Assembly (NCBI GenBank): GCA_017621225.1
Contig: JAGATN010000046.1
Coordinates: 1 to 57,725 of the forward strand
Origin: Muribaculaceae bacterium
GTDB lineage: Bacteria > Bacteroidota > Bacteroidia > Bacteroidales > Muribaculaceae
Length of the DNA stretch: 57,725 nucleotides
Direction: 5' to 3'
Shown here: positions 48,267-56,893 of the stretch, in pieces
How the letters are laid out: each line of letters begins with the position of its first letter
Numbering within the stretch: position 1 is the stretch's first letter
Notes under the pieces: model-generated
Told to the model about the DNA's origin: nothing
What the model saw: the letters and a program-made list of their open reading frames with translations, nothing else
The model's database searches: none
Translations under genes and position numbers: made by a program

Positions 48267-51008
48267 CTATTTTGTTAGCTTATTCCGCACGTCGGATGGC
48301 GTTTCGCCATAAGCGTCGCGGTAGCATTTGGTGAAATATGCCGGAGTCGAGAATCCCGTTTCGTAGGCAATCTCACTTATGGTCTTATTTGTCGTTGTAA
48401 GCAATACGCGCCCTTGCTGCAATCTGAGCCTGCGGATAAGCTCGACGGGAGCGTAATTGGTCAACGCTTTTATCTTGCGATAAAATTGAGAGCGCTCAAG
48501 CCCAAGCTTGGAAGCTATCTTGTCGACGTTCAGATCGGAATTGCCCATTTCGGCCTGAAATATGTCAAGAAAACGGTTGTAGAATTCATCATCGATATCG
48601 GATGCGGGTAATTTGTTCTTTCCCGAAGGTTTCTCGCGATCGGCCTTGACGAAGGGCCCTATCTGCGACTGCCACAGCTCTCTTATGCGCTTGCGATTGG
48701 CTATCAGGCTTGAGCATTTCGATTTCAATACGATGCTGTTAAACGGTTTTGAGAGATACCCGTCGGCACCGCTGTCGTAACCCTGCACGCGCTGCTCGTC
48801 CATCGAACATGCCGTTAGCATCAGGATGGGGATATGCGATGTAGGCATCTCAGCCTTTATGCGCCGGCAGCATTCCAATCCGTCCATCACAGGCATCATG
48901 ACGTCACATATAATGAGGTCGGGAACATATTTTACCGCCATCATTACGCCCTCCTTACCGTTAGAGGCGGTAATGATATTGTAAACGTCGCTCAGCAATT
49001 CGCCTACGAGTTTCTGAATATCCTTGTTGTCATCGATTATGAGCAGCATCGGCTTGTCGTTGTCCATAGGATGCGTCGACTCGATACAATCCAGTTCGGC
49101 CGTCACATCGTGGTCGTCTATCGTCTTCTCTTGAACCGTGGCTTCGGCGGACACATGGGTGACCGGCAGAGATACGGTGAACACGGAGCCTTTGTTCAAG
49201 GCACTTTCCACCGATATGGAACCGCCGTGAAGCTCAACGAATGCCTTGGCGAGCGAAAGACCGATTCCCGACCCCTTGGGATGTATGCGGTCGACCTGAT
49301 AAAACCGGTCAAATATGTTGCCGAGATCCCGTTCGCTTATCCCTTCGCCCGTGTCGGCAACCTTAAATGTCAATCTATCGCCATCACGCTGATACGACAC
49401 CGTAATCGTACCATTGTCAGGCGTGTACTTGAATGCATTTGACAGTAGATTGAAAAACACACGTTCCATCTTCTCCACGTCGAGTGCCATCGGCTCCGGG
49501 CGCGCGGGCTCGGGCGTATGGAGAATAAGCTTGATATCACGTTTGCGGGCGACGGAATAGAATGATTCCATCCAGTCATGGACCGCCTTGTTAAAGTCCG
49601 TTTCGGTCAGTTTCAGATTCAACTTTCCGTTCTCATATTTACGGAAATCAAGTATCTGGTTTATGAGTCGCCGGAGTATCCGTGTGTTTTTGTCAGCTAT
49701 CCTCATCAGCGTGTGCTGCTGAGGCGTGAGATTGTCGGCGGCGGCAAGCTGTGCCACCGGTTCGGCAATGAGGGTGAGCGGCGTACGCAGGTCATGCGAC
49801 ACATTGGTAAAAAACATAAGTTTCGATTGTGTGGCATCCTGCAACTGTACGTTTAGTTGTTTCTGCTTGTCACGTTCATCTTCGAGGAGCTTGTTTTGCA
49901 TCATGAGTTCCTTCTGATGGCGGCCGTGTTGCCAATACGCTCTAAGCAAAAGAAATCCGATTCCGAACAGCAAAATTATTATGGCAATACTCGCATAAAA
50001 CAGAGATGTCTGCGACGAATGTTGCGCCCAGTAGTCATCTATACGGGCTTTCAACAACCCCATTTTTCTTGTCTCCTCTTTCAGCGCATCGTTCTGCAAC
50101 AACAGGATGTCCGCATTGCTCAGATCGACGGCCGAGGATACGGGAAATATGGTCTCCTTCTCATATGGCTCATCCCTAAGTATCGATAGAGCCGTCTGTA
50201 TAATCCGGTGCCCCTCGGTCGGATAAAGAAACGTGGCATCTATTATGCTGTCGGCAACGGCCTGAATGCCTATGCCGGGAGCAGCGTCAATGCCTATTAT
50301 CACCATATCGTCACGACCGAGACCGTGTGCGACCTCCGATGCACCTATTGCCATGCGATCGTTATGAGCATATATCAGATTTATGTCAGGATTCATCCTT
50401 AAAATCGAGTCGACCATCGGCATGGCATCCTCCTTGTTCCAGTTGCCGGGCACGCTGGTCACTAACATCCCGCCGTTGCTCTCAAACTCGTCGACGAATC
50501 CCTTATGGCGGCCCTCTGCCGGTGTCGACCCTTTCAGTCCGTATATCTCGATTGCTTTGGCATCGCTGCCCAATAAATGCAAGGCGTAGTGAGCTGCCGA
50601 CCGGCCCAGACCCTCATCATCCACACCTATTCGTGCCGTGTACGTATCGCCATTTATATTGCGGTCAAAGATTACCACGGGGATGCCCTTGTCATACACA
50701 TCCTTTATGATTGGCGTGAGGGCTGCGGCCTCGTTTGGAGAAACGATTATGATATCGAATCCGTTATCCACGAAATATCTGATATCTTCGATTTGCTTGG
50801 CGCTGCTGTCGTCGGCCGAACGTATTTCTACCGTCGCATCCTCGTGAAACATAATCTCACGGTTTATCTCGTCGTTCATCTTCATGCGCCAGTCGTCCTG
50901 ACTGCATTGTGAAACGCCGATTTTATAGACCTTGTTGTCCGTGCATCCAAACAAGGCCAACAGGATTGCCGCTAAAAGGCTATATGAAATTATACGGTAC
51001 ATGGTCAT
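48267..51008 (-). CDS. Hybrid two-component system with periplasmic sugar-binding domain (BT1754-like fructose sensor)
   Basis: A 913-residue HTCS. Order: lipoprotein-like signal (LLAAILLALFGC, C22); periplasmic-binding domain of the ribose/fructose type (about 28-300: YKIGVSQCSQDDWRMKMNDE, IIIVSPNEAAALTP, HNDRMAIGASEV); membrane helix about 335-355; HisKA with H405 in FFTNVSHDLRTP; HATPase (NLLSNAFKYTPDNG, DTGEGISERDLGNIFDRFYQ); receiver with D702 in LIICDVMMPVMDG; AraC-type output (about 810-913: ASKLGLERSQFYRKIKALTN, ISEIAYETGFSTPAYFTKCY). This is the architecture of B. thetaiotaomicron BT1754, which binds fructose directly through a PBP-type domain. It is divergent from GH32, MFS and fructokinase genes, in line with a fructose-responsive switch. 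The start is ATG 51008 or 51002. Confidence 0.92.
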   Translation of the reverse strand: MTMYRIISYSLLAAILLALFGCTDNKVYKIGVSQCSQDDWRMKMNDEINREIMFHEDATVEIRSADDSSAKQIEDIRYFVDNGFDIIIVSPNEAAALTPIIKDVYDKGIPVVIFDRNINGDTYTARIGVDDEGLGRSAAHYALHLLGSDAKAIEIYGLKGSTPAEGRHKGFVDEFESNGGMLVTSVPGNWNKEDAMPMVDSILRMNPDINLIYAHNDRMAIGASEVAHGLGRDDMVIIGIDAAPGIGIQAVADSIIDATFLYPTEGHRIIQTALSILRDEPYEKETIFPVSSAVDLSNADILLLQNDALKEETRKMGLLKARIDDYWAQHSSQTSLFYASIAIIILLFGIGFLLLRAYWQHGRHQKELMMQNKLLEDERDKQKQLNVQLQDATQSKLMFFTNVSHDLRTPLTLIAEPVAQLAAADNLTPQQHTLMRIADKNTRILRRLINQILDFRKYENGKLNLKLTETDFNKAVHDWMESFYSVARKRDIKLILHTPEPARPEPMALDVEKMERVFFNLLSNAFKYTPDNGTITVSYQRDGDRLTFKVADTGEGISERDLGNIFDRFYQVDRIHPKGSGIGLSLAKAFVELHGGSISVESALNKGSVFTVSLPVTHVSAEATVQEKTIDDHDVTAELDCIESTHPMDNDKPMLLIIDDNKDIQKLVGELLSDVYNIITASNGKEGVMMAVKYVPDLIICDVMMPVMDGLECCRRIKAEMPTSHIPILMLTACSMDEQRVQGYDSGADGYLSKPFNSIVLKSKCSSLIANRKRIRELWQSQIGPFVKADREKPSGKNKLPASDIDDEFYNRFLDIFQAEMGNSDLNVDKIASKLGLERSQFYRKIKALTNYAPVELIRRLRLQQGRVLLTTTNKTISEIAYETGFSTPAYFTKCYRDAYGETPSDVRNKLTK

Positions 51009-51021
51009 TGATTGGGTTTCG

Positions 51022-51029
51022 CAAAATTA
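51022..51029 (-). promoter_or_regulatory. -7 box of the HTCS gene
   Basis: On the minus strand TAATTTTG (51029-51022), 13 bases before ATG 51008, a short leader; no -33 element recognised. Confidence 0.5.
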
Positions 51030-51052
51030 AAGATAATCTTATGAAAAATAAT

Positions 51053-51101
51053 GCATAAGGTATCAAAAATTGAGCAATGCAACATATTTGATATACTATG
51101 C
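51053..51101. promoter_or_regulatory. 49-bp two-part dyad, candidate HTCS operator
   Basis: GCATA-AGG-TATCAAA (51053-51067) mirrors TTTGATA-TAC-TATGC (51087-51101): 12 of 15 positions complementary, centred at 51077. It lies between the HTCS -7 box and the GH32 -7 box (51136-51143), a fitting place for activation of the sugar genes and feedback on the sensor gene. Confidence 0.6.
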
Positions 51102-51135
51102 ACGATTTTTTATTTATGTTCCGTAATCATTATTG

Positions 51136-51143
51136 TAGTTTTG
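51136..51143 (+). promoter_or_regulatory. -7 box of the GH32 operon
   Basis: TAGTTTTG matches TAnnTTTG. The -33 region has no TTTG, as expected for an activator-dependent promoter. The leader to ATG 51259 is long, about 110 bases. Confidence 0.55.
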
Positions 51144-51258
51144 CAATGTCAAAACCGACAGATTAAAATGTAGAGTGCATATTGGTGTAAGTTTTAAGGT
51201 AAAAAAGATTGTTTACAAATTCCAAAATTTCAAATGAGTATAAAAATTTAAATCTAAT

Positions 51259-53097
51259 ATGAACATAGTTAAATTAGCCCTTGCGGCCATCGTGATGCTG
51301 GGAGCGCCTGCACATACGCCGATAGCATCGGCCTCTGACGGAATAGAGGTCAACCATCTTGGTGTAAACAACACTCTCGTGAGAGTCACCGGCGACTCCC
51401 GCTATCTGCTCCTCCCGGTGCAGGAGTCGAATGACGACGCGCGCATCAACCTGCTCGTCGACGGACGCCTTGACAAAACAATAAACGTGAGACTTGCAAA
51501 AAGCAAGGTGGACTATTACGTTCCTCTTGACCTCTCGCCGTATAAAGGCCATGAAGTGGCGATGAACATTATCACTACACAAGGACGCTCGACCGTTCGC
51601 GAGGCAAAAGAAGATGTCTGCTGGAAGGACATGACGCTTTCCGACACCTTCGACACGGCCAACAGAGAGAAATACCGCCCGATATACCATCATACCCCCA
51701 AATACGGCTGGATGAACGACCCCAACGGCATGTTCTATAAAGATGGTGTGTGGCACCTTTATTTCCAGCACAACCCCTACGGATCAAAATGGCAAAATAT
51801 GTCATGGGGGCACTCCACGTCAAAAGACCTCATAAACTGGACAGCCGAGCCGATAGCACTTGAGCCAACCGGACTGGGAACGGTTTTCAGCGGAAGCTGC
51901 GCTCTCGACACCAACAATACGGCCGGATATGGCAAAGACGCGGTCGTAGGCCTTTACACCTCAGCCGGTGCCAGCCAGACGCAAAGCCTCGTATGGAGCA
52001 AGGATGATGGCAAGACTTTCGAGTTCTATCCCGCAAATCCGGTCATCACTCTCGAATCGGAAGCTCGCGACCCCAATATGTTTTGGGATGAAAATGCCAA
52101 GCAGTGGGTTTTGATACTGGCTCACGCACCTGAACATGAGATGCTCATTTTCACGTCGCCCGACATGAAGGAATGGACTTTGCAGAGCGCCTTCGGGAAA
52201 GGAATCGGAGCGCAAGGTGGCGTTTGGGAATGCCCCGACCTGTTCAAACTGAAGGTCGACGGTTCTGATGAAGAAAAATGGGTGGTGATATGCAACCTCA
52301 ATCCCGGCGGCCCGTTCGGCGGCAGCGCAACGCAGTATTTTGTCGGCAACTTCGACGGCAAGACTTTCAAAGCCGACACCGACGCGTCGGGCAACATCCC
52401 CACTAAATGGATGGACTTCGGCAAAGACCACTACGCTACGGTGAGCTGGAGCGACGCCCCCGACAACCGACGCACCGCAATCGGCTGGATGAGCAACTGG
52501 CAATATGCTGCCGAAGTGCCGACGATGCAGTTCCGCAGCGCCAATACCCTACCGCGCGACCTCGGCCTTTTTCGTGCTGCCGATGGAAACATCTATCTGG
52601 CATCCGCTCCTGCGCCCGAACTTTTGGCCCTTCGCGATAAACTAACCGTTAACGTCAGACGAACCAACATCGGGAAGAAAGCAAAGACATATTCGCTTCC
52701 CGCCACCAACAGCGGCGCATGCGAGATATTGATGGACATCGATGCCCGCAAATCAAAACAGATAGACCTCGTACTTGCAAATAACGCGGGAGAGAAAGTC
52801 GTTATGGCCTACGATGTGGCATGGCACGCTCTGTCGTTCGACCGTCGCGAGAGCGGAATCGTGGATTTCAGCCAAGATTTCCCCGCCGTCACAGTGTCGC
52901 CTACATTCGAGGACAACGGCAAAATATCCTTGCGAATTTTCATCGACAAATCGAGCATCGAGGTATTCGGCAACAACGGTCAGTTCGTTATGACCAATCT
53001 GGTATTCCCGAAAAATCCCTATACCGCGCTTTCCATATCGTCGACCGATGGCAACGCAAAGATTGAAAATCTGAAAATATACTCCATAAACGAATAA
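51259..53097 (+). CDS. Glycoside hydrolase family 32 (beta-fructosidase)
   Basis: A 612-residue exported enzyme that hydrolyses beta-fructosides such as sucrose, levan or inulin fragments. Signal peptide LALAAIVMLGAPAHTPIASA; residues 28-125 are a DUF4980-type N-terminal domain; the five-bladed propeller carries the nucleophile D154 in WMNDPNG, the stabiliser D271 in EARDPNM, and the acid/base E324 in WECPD; the C-terminal beta-sandwich ends RIFIDKSSIEVFGNNGQ-like. No lipobox is seen, so it is probably periplasmic. It leads a three-gene operon (MFS 10 bases on, fructokinase 29 bases after that) under the divergent HTCS. Confidence 0.95.
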   Translation: MNIVKLALAAIVMLGAPAHTPIASASDGIEVNHLGVNNTLVRVTGDSRYLLLPVQESNDDARINLLVDGRLDKTINVRLAKSKVDYYVPLDLSPYKGHEVAMNIITTQGRSTVREAKEDVCWKDMTLSDTFDTANREKYRPIYHHTPKYGWMNDPNGMFYKDGVWHLYFQHNPYGSKWQNMSWGHSTSKDLINWTAEPIALEPTGLGTVFSGSCALDTNNTAGYGKDAVVGLYTSAGASQTQSLVWSKDDGKTFEFYPANPVITLESEARDPNMFWDENAKQWVLILAHAPEHEMLIFTSPDMKEWTLQSAFGKGIGAQGGVWECPDLFKLKVDGSDEEKWVVICNLNPGGPFGGSATQYFVGNFDGKTFKADTDASGNIPTKWMDFGKDHYATVSWSDAPDNRRTAIGWMSNWQYAAEVPTMQFRSANTLPRDLGLFRAADGNIYLASAPAPELLALRDKLTVNVRRTNIGKKAKTYSLPATNSGACEILMDIDARKSKQIDLVLANNAGEKVVMAYDVAWHALSFDRRESGIVDFSQDFPAVTVSPTFEDNGKISLRIFIDKSSIEVFGNNGQFVMTNLVFPKNPYTALSISSTDGNAKIENLKIYSINE

Positions 53098-53107
53098 TCA
53101 TACCGTC

Positions 53108-54286
53108 ATGGCACAGTCACTTGTATACAACCGCAAATCGTTCCTGCTCCAGATAATCCCCGTAATGTTATGCTTCTTCGTAATGGGATTTGTCGATCTC
53201 GTGGGAACCGCATCAAACTACGTTCAAAAAGACTTGGGTCTTTCCGACTCCCAGGCCAATCTATTTCCGTCGCTGGTTTTCTTCTGGTTTCTAATATTCT
53301 CGGTACCCACCGGAATGCTTATGAACAGAATAGGACGCAAAAAGACCGTCCTTATCAGCTTGATTGTTACCGCAGCATCGCTGTTCATCCCTGCCTTCGG
53401 CGACAGCTACGGCGTGATGCTCGTATCGTTCTCGCTGCTCGGCATAGGCAATGCAATCATGCAGACTTCACTGAATCCGTTGGTTACCAACCTTATCAGC
53501 GGCGACAAACTTGCCTCCACACTTACATTCGGTCAGTTTGTAAAGGCCATCGCCTCGTTCCTCGCCCCGGTGATAGCCGCGTGGGGCGCCACTACCCTCT
53601 TTCCCACATTTGGCCTTGGCTGGAGAGCCCTGTTTATAATCTACGCCATCATCAGTTTCCTCTCCATCTCATTGTTGGCGGCCACGCCGATAGATGAGGA
53701 GAAGCCCGATAAGGCATCGGGAATGGGTGAATGTCTCAAACTGCTCGGACGTCCGTTCATCTTCTTATGTTTCCTCGGCATCATGTGCCATGTGGGAATA
53801 GATGTCGGTACCAACACCACCGCACCGAAAATTATAATGGAACGTCTCGGCCTCCCATTGGAAGAAGCCGGATTTGCCACAGGCGTTTATTTCATTTTCC
53901 GCACGATAGGCTGCTTTTTGGGAGCTTTCATTCTGCGCATGATGTCGCCCAAACTTTTCTTTGCCATAAGCGTCATTATGATGCTCGCCGGCATGGGCAT
54001 ACTCTACGCTTGCGACACGCTAACCCCGCTTTATGCCGGAATAGGGCTCATCGGGTTCGGCAACTCCAATATTTTCTCGGTTGTGTTCTCTCAGGCCCTT
54101 CTTTACACCCCCAACGAGCGTAATGAAGTGTCAGGACTAATGATCATGGGGCTCTTTGGCGGCACGGTGTTCCCCCTGGCAATGGGCTATGCCGCCGATG
54201 CAATGGGTCAGGTCGGGGCTGTCTCCGTAATGACAATAGGAGTCGTTTATCTCCTATACTACACATTGAAAATCAGAAAAATATAA
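53108..54286 (+). CDS. MFS sugar transporter (fructose, FucP/BT1758-like)
   Basis: A 392-residue major facilitator with 12 membrane helices. The N-terminus PVMLCFFVMGFVDLVGTASN is characteristic of the sugar MFS group found in Bacteroidetes fructan loci (BT1758 type), and MNRIGRKKTVLISL is the loop 2-3 motif. It should bring fructose, and perhaps sucrose, across the inner membrane for the kinase encoded next. No substrate can be proven from sequence. It stands 10 bases after GH32. Confidence 0.88.
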   Translation: MAQSLVYNRKSFLLQIIPVMLCFFVMGFVDLVGTASNYVQKDLGLSDSQANLFPSLVFFWFLIFSVPTGMLMNRIGRKKTVLISLIVTAASLFIPAFGDSYGVMLVSFSLLGIGNAIMQTSLNPLVTNLISGDKLASTLTFGQFVKAIASFLAPVIAAWGATTLFPTFGLGWRALFIIYAIISFLSISLLAATPIDEEKPDKASGMGECLKLLGRPFIFLCFLGIMCHVGIDVGTNTTAPKIIMERLGLPLEEAGFATGVYFIFRTIGCFLGAFILRMMSPKLFFAISVIMMLAGMGILYACDTLTPLYAGIGLIGFGNSNIFSVVFSQALLYTPNERNEVSGLMIMGLFGGTVFPLAMGYAADAMGQVGAVSVMTIGVVYLLYYTLKIRKI

Positions 54287-54315
54287 TTAGTTAACAAAAT
54301 CTTACCAAAATCGAC

Positions 54316-55194
54316 ATGAACAATTATGTTGTAGGCATGGGCGAAGCCTTGTGGGATGTGCTCCCCGAAGGCAAGAAAATCGGTGGCGCACCGGCCAATT
54401 TCGCCTATCATGTATCGCAGTTCGGACTGCCGAGCTGTGTAGTAAGCGCTGTCGGCGCCGATGCTCTCGGAAAGGAGATCATAGACAATTTCACATCCAA
54501 GGGCCTTAACCAGCTTATTGCCGAAGTTCCGTACCCCACGGGTACGGTGCAGGTCGAAATCGATCAGGCCGGAGTTCCGCAGTATGAAATCAAGGAGAAT
54601 GTTGCTTGGGACAACATCCCGTACACCGCCCACCTCGAAGCTCTTGCCGAAAAAACGCGGGCTGTGTGCTTCGGTTCGCTGGCACAGCGCAATGTGGTGT
54701 CGCGCAACACCATCAACCGCTTTCTCGACGCAATGCCCCACAATGATGACAATCTCGTTGTATTCGATGTCAATCTGCGTCAGGGCTTCTATAACAAGGA
54801 GATACTCTGCAACTCGATGAAGCGTTGCAACATCCTGAAAATAAACGACGAGGAGCTTGTGACGGTGAGCCGTATGTTCGGATATCCCGGCATTGACCTT
54901 CAGGACAAATGTTGGATTCTCCTCGGAAAATACAATCTGAAGATGCTCATACTTACCTGCGGCATCAACGGCAGCTATGTGTTCACCCCCGGCAGCGTAA
55001 CGTTCCAGCCAACGCCCAAAGTAGAGGTTGCCGATACCGTAGGAGCCGGCGACAGCTTCACCGCTGCATTCATATCTTCAATTCTTAAAGGCAAGAGCGT
55101 TGCCGAAGCGCACTCGCTGGCCGTGCGTACATCGGCTTACGTATGTACCAAAAAAGGAGCAATGCCCATCCTTCCATCCGAATTGACCGATTGA
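54316..55194 (+). CDS. Fructokinase (PfkB family)
   Basis: A 292-residue ribokinase-fold sugar kinase that phosphorylates fructose to fructose 6-phosphate with ATP. The substrate-binding GGAPANFAYH lies near residue 23, typical of fructokinases, VVFDVNLRQGFY near 155, and the catalytic loop DTVGAGDSFTAAF near 240 with D246 as the base. It ends the GH32 operon and is followed by a strong terminator. All genes for uptake and entry of fructose into glycolysis are thus adjacent. Confidence 0.92.
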   Translation: MNNYVVGMGEALWDVLPEGKKIGGAPANFAYHVSQFGLPSCVVSAVGADALGKEIIDNFTSKGLNQLIAEVPYPTGTVQVEIDQAGVPQYEIKENVAWDNIPYTAHLEALAEKTRAVCFGSLAQRNVVSRNTINRFLDAMPHNDDNLVVFDVNLRQGFYNKEILCNSMKRCNILKINDEELVTVSRMFGYPGIDLQDKCWILLGKYNLKMLILTCGINGSYVFTPGSVTFQPTPKVEVADTVGAGDSFTAAFISSILKGKSVAEAHSLAVRTSAYVCTKKGAMPILPSELTD

Positions 55195-55223
55195 CACATC
55201 CGCCCCCCCCACACCACCATACG

Positions 55224-55256
55224 GCTCCCCTATTTTTATTAGCAAAATAGGGGAGC
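55224..55256 (+). terminator. Terminator of the fructoside operon
   Basis: GCTCCCCTATTTT (55224-55236) pairs perfectly with AAAATAGGGGAGC (55244-55256), 13 bp, loop of seven, followed by TTGCTTATT. Confidence 0.8.
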
Positions 55257-55313
55257 TTGCTTATTATGCACGGTTATGAGCCGGCAATATTTTGCTGCCG
55301 ATAGCATAAATAA

Positions 55314-55372
55314 AGGCTATCCGACCAACCTCTGTATGCCACACGCAAGTCGAAGTATCCTTCAGATAGCCT
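55314..55372 (-). repeat. Inverted repeat AGGCTATC/GATAGCCT downstream of the XRE gene
   Basis: AGGCTATC (55314-55321) and GATAGCCT (55365-55372), 43 bases apart, in the non-coding stretch after the minus-strand antitoxin gene. It may be part of a terminator or a relic; weak evidence. Confidence 0.35.
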
Positions 55373-55409
55373 ATAATAACCTATGCTTGCCAAATGTTTC
55401 GGGGGAATT

Positions 55410-55721
55410 TCACCCAAGTGCGATACGCATATCCCCACAATTGAGTGAAACGTCAACGCCAAGTGCCTTGAATGCCCTTGATATCGTACCGATGGTAAGA
55501 TTGTGCCCATTCTCAATGCGTGATACTTGTGCGCGTTGCACTCCCATCAGCTCACCGAGTTGTGATTGTGTGAGTTTCTTCTCTTTCCGAGCTCGTTTGA
55601 TTGCTTCCCCTATTAGATATGATTGCAACTCCGTCTCCATTGCATCACGGCGCGGAGTGCCCATTTCGCCTATAACGCGATTAAGCATTTCCTTATGGGT
55701 GTAAAGTTTCATCTTTTCCAT
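55410..55721 (-). CDS. XRE family HTH antitoxin (HigA-like)
   Basis: A 103-residue protein. The Cro/C1-type helix-turn-helix covers about residues 37-92: LIGEAIKRARKEKKLTQSQL, GELMGVQRAQVSRIENG, then the C-terminal helix GTISRAFKALGVDVSL. Antitoxins of HigBA-like modules with RelE/Gp49-type toxins have this form and follow the toxin gene, as here, three bases after the toxin stop. It would also repress the module. The start is ATG 55721; a second Met at residue 4 is possible. Confidence 0.85.
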   Translation of the reverse strand: MEKMKLYTHKEMLNRVIGEMGTPRRDAMETELQSYLIGEAIKRARKEKKLTQSQLGELMGVQRAQVSRIENGHNLTIGTISRAFKALGVDVSLNCGDMRIALG

Positions 55722-55724
55722 ATC

Positions 55725-55880
55725 TTATTTATGTTTGTTGTTAAAATATTCTTTCCGCAGTGCTTCCGCCATGTCTATTTCATTTTGAGGAACTTTCCAT
55801 GTTTTCTTTATAAAACCATGTGTGGCAACGACCAAACTGCCTGCTTCATTATCCCAAAAAGCCAATAGCCGATAAGTCAT
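55725..55880 (-). CDS. N-terminally short RelE/Gp49-like toxin
   Basis: A 51-residue frame from ATG 55880: MTYRLLAFWDNEAGSLVVAT, then HGFIKKTWKVPQNEIDMAEA and RKEYFNNKHK at the end. This equals the C-terminal half of RelE/Gp49 (DUF891) toxins (YR...F.D....V..HGF.KK..K.P..EI..A), which are about 100-120 residues long. The N-terminal half, with its helices and first strands, is missing, although a good -7 box and promoter spacing stand directly upstream. The remaining piece keeps the conserved HGFxKK core but is probably not a working nuclease. It may be a decayed toxin or a retained decoy. Confidence 0.7.
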   Translation of the reverse strand: MTYRLLAFWDNEAGSLVVATHGFIKKTWKVPQNEIDMAEALRKEYFNNKHK

Positions 55881-55903
55881 ACCTTGATAGTTTTATTACT
55901 TCG

Positions 55904-55911
55904 CAAAGTTA
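55904..55911 (-). promoter_or_regulatory. -7 box of the XRE module
   Basis: On the minus strand TAACTTTG (55911-55904), 23 bases before ATG 55880, with TTTC 20 bases upstream as a near -33 element. Confidence 0.5.
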
Positions 55912-55929
55912 GCAAAATGTTACATATAT

Positions 55930-56137
55930 GGAAACATACTGCAAACTATTTTTGTTCGTTATAGCGATTAGTCGACATCGAATGTACAAAACGCTCCTAA
56001 AAAATTGCGATCACTTGAAGAAGCAAAACTCAAATACGAGATTTTAGAAAATTTATCTGAGATTCAGTTATTTCCAAATTCAACGAACTGTGTCCGTTGA
56101 ATTCAAATCTGATAACCATAACCGAATAATACAACGC
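55930..56137. other. Intergenic stretch with a short protein-like remnant
   Basis: The plus-strand frame at about 55973-56101 reads NAPKKLRSLEEAKLKYEILE and NLSEIQLFPNSTNCVR then a stop, without a start codon; it may be a relic. An 8-bp inverted repeat ATTCAACG/CGTTGAAT lies near 56078-56103. Nothing else is evident. Confidence 0.2.
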
Positions 56138-56180
56138 ATTCCAATAAAAGGTCAGACGGTGTCTGACCTTTTATTGGAAT
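56138..56180 (-). terminator. 20-bp perfect hairpin after the response regulator gene
   Basis: The arms 56138-56157 and 56161-56180 are exact complements (ATTCCAATAAAAGGTCAGAC and its partner) around the loop GGT. It begins 12 bases after the regulator stop. Confidence 0.8.
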
Positions 56181-56191
56181 CAGATATAAAG

Positions 56192-56893
56192 TCATTGACG
56201 AGATGCAACGATTGTCAGCATATAGCCGAAGCCGCGTTGATTGATGATGGAAATGTTTGGGTCGTGACGTAGGGCACGGCGGAGTTTATGAATATAACCG
56301 TGGAGTGAGTTGCGGTTACTGGGTTCATCTCGCTGCCATACGGCAATCATCAGTTCGGATGCATCGACCGTTTTGCCGATGTTGGCGGCAAGCCGTTCAA
56401 GTATCTTTGACTCGAAGTGTGACAGTTCTGTTGATTTTTCCTCATACGAAAGGGTCTGAGTGGTTACGTTGAACGAATAAGCACCTATCTGATATTTCAT
56501 ATCCTCTTGTCTGTTTACACCGTATCTTTTCAGAAGGGATTTGATTCTCACTATCAGTTCGCGAAGTTCAAAGGGCTTTTTGAGATAGTCGTTGGCACCG
56601 ATTTCAAAACCCTCCTCCACATCGTCGATCGTGCTTTTAGCAGTTAGGAAAAGTAACGGAACCTCAGGCGACATTTTTCTTATCCCCTTGGCCATCGTGA
56701 ATCCGTCCATGCGTGGCATCATCACATCGGCGACAATGATATCAGCACCTTCCGACCGGTATCTGTCCAGCCCTTCCACACCGTCGGCGGCAGTAACCAC
56801 GTCATAGCCGAGACCGCGCAGAGTATCCGCGACAATCAGAGTGAGGTCTGCCTCATCTTCTACAAACAGCACCTTATTTTTCATTCCTATCAT
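56192..56893 (-). CDS. OmpR-family response regulator (RprY-like)
   Basis: A 233-residue two-component regulator. The receiver domain (about 5-120) has VLFVEDEADL with the acidic pocket, VADVMMPRMDG with the phospho-accepting Asp (near residue 57), LTAKS and LKKPF with the conserved Thr and Lys. The C-terminal winged helix (about 135-230) includes LSHFESKILERLAANIGKTV and the RRALRHDPNISIINQRGFGY end. It overlaps the histidine kinase gene by 20 bases. The pair resembles RprXY of Bacteroides, common in the phylum; its signal is unknown. Confidence 0.92.
   Translation of the reverse strand: MIGMKNKVLFVEDEADLTLIVADTLRGLGYDVVTAADGVEGLDRYRSEGADIIVADVMMPRMDGFTMAKGIRKMSPEVPLLFLTAKSTIDDVEEGFEIGANDYLKKPFELRELIVRIKSLLKRYGVNRQEDMKYQIGAYSFNVTTQTLSYEEKSTELSHFESKILERLAANIGKTVDASELMIAVWQRDEPSNRNSLHGYIHKLRRALRHDPNISIINQRGFGYMLTIVASRQ

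Noticed and set aside
55203-55210. C8 tract after the fructokinase gene as a phase-variation site
   Set aside because: It lies downstream of the stop codon and before the terminator, where length change would have no evident effect.
55276-55704. 142-codon plus-strand frame opposite the XRE antitoxin
   Set aside because: It is largely antisense to a gene with a clear helix-turn-helix and has no recognisable features.
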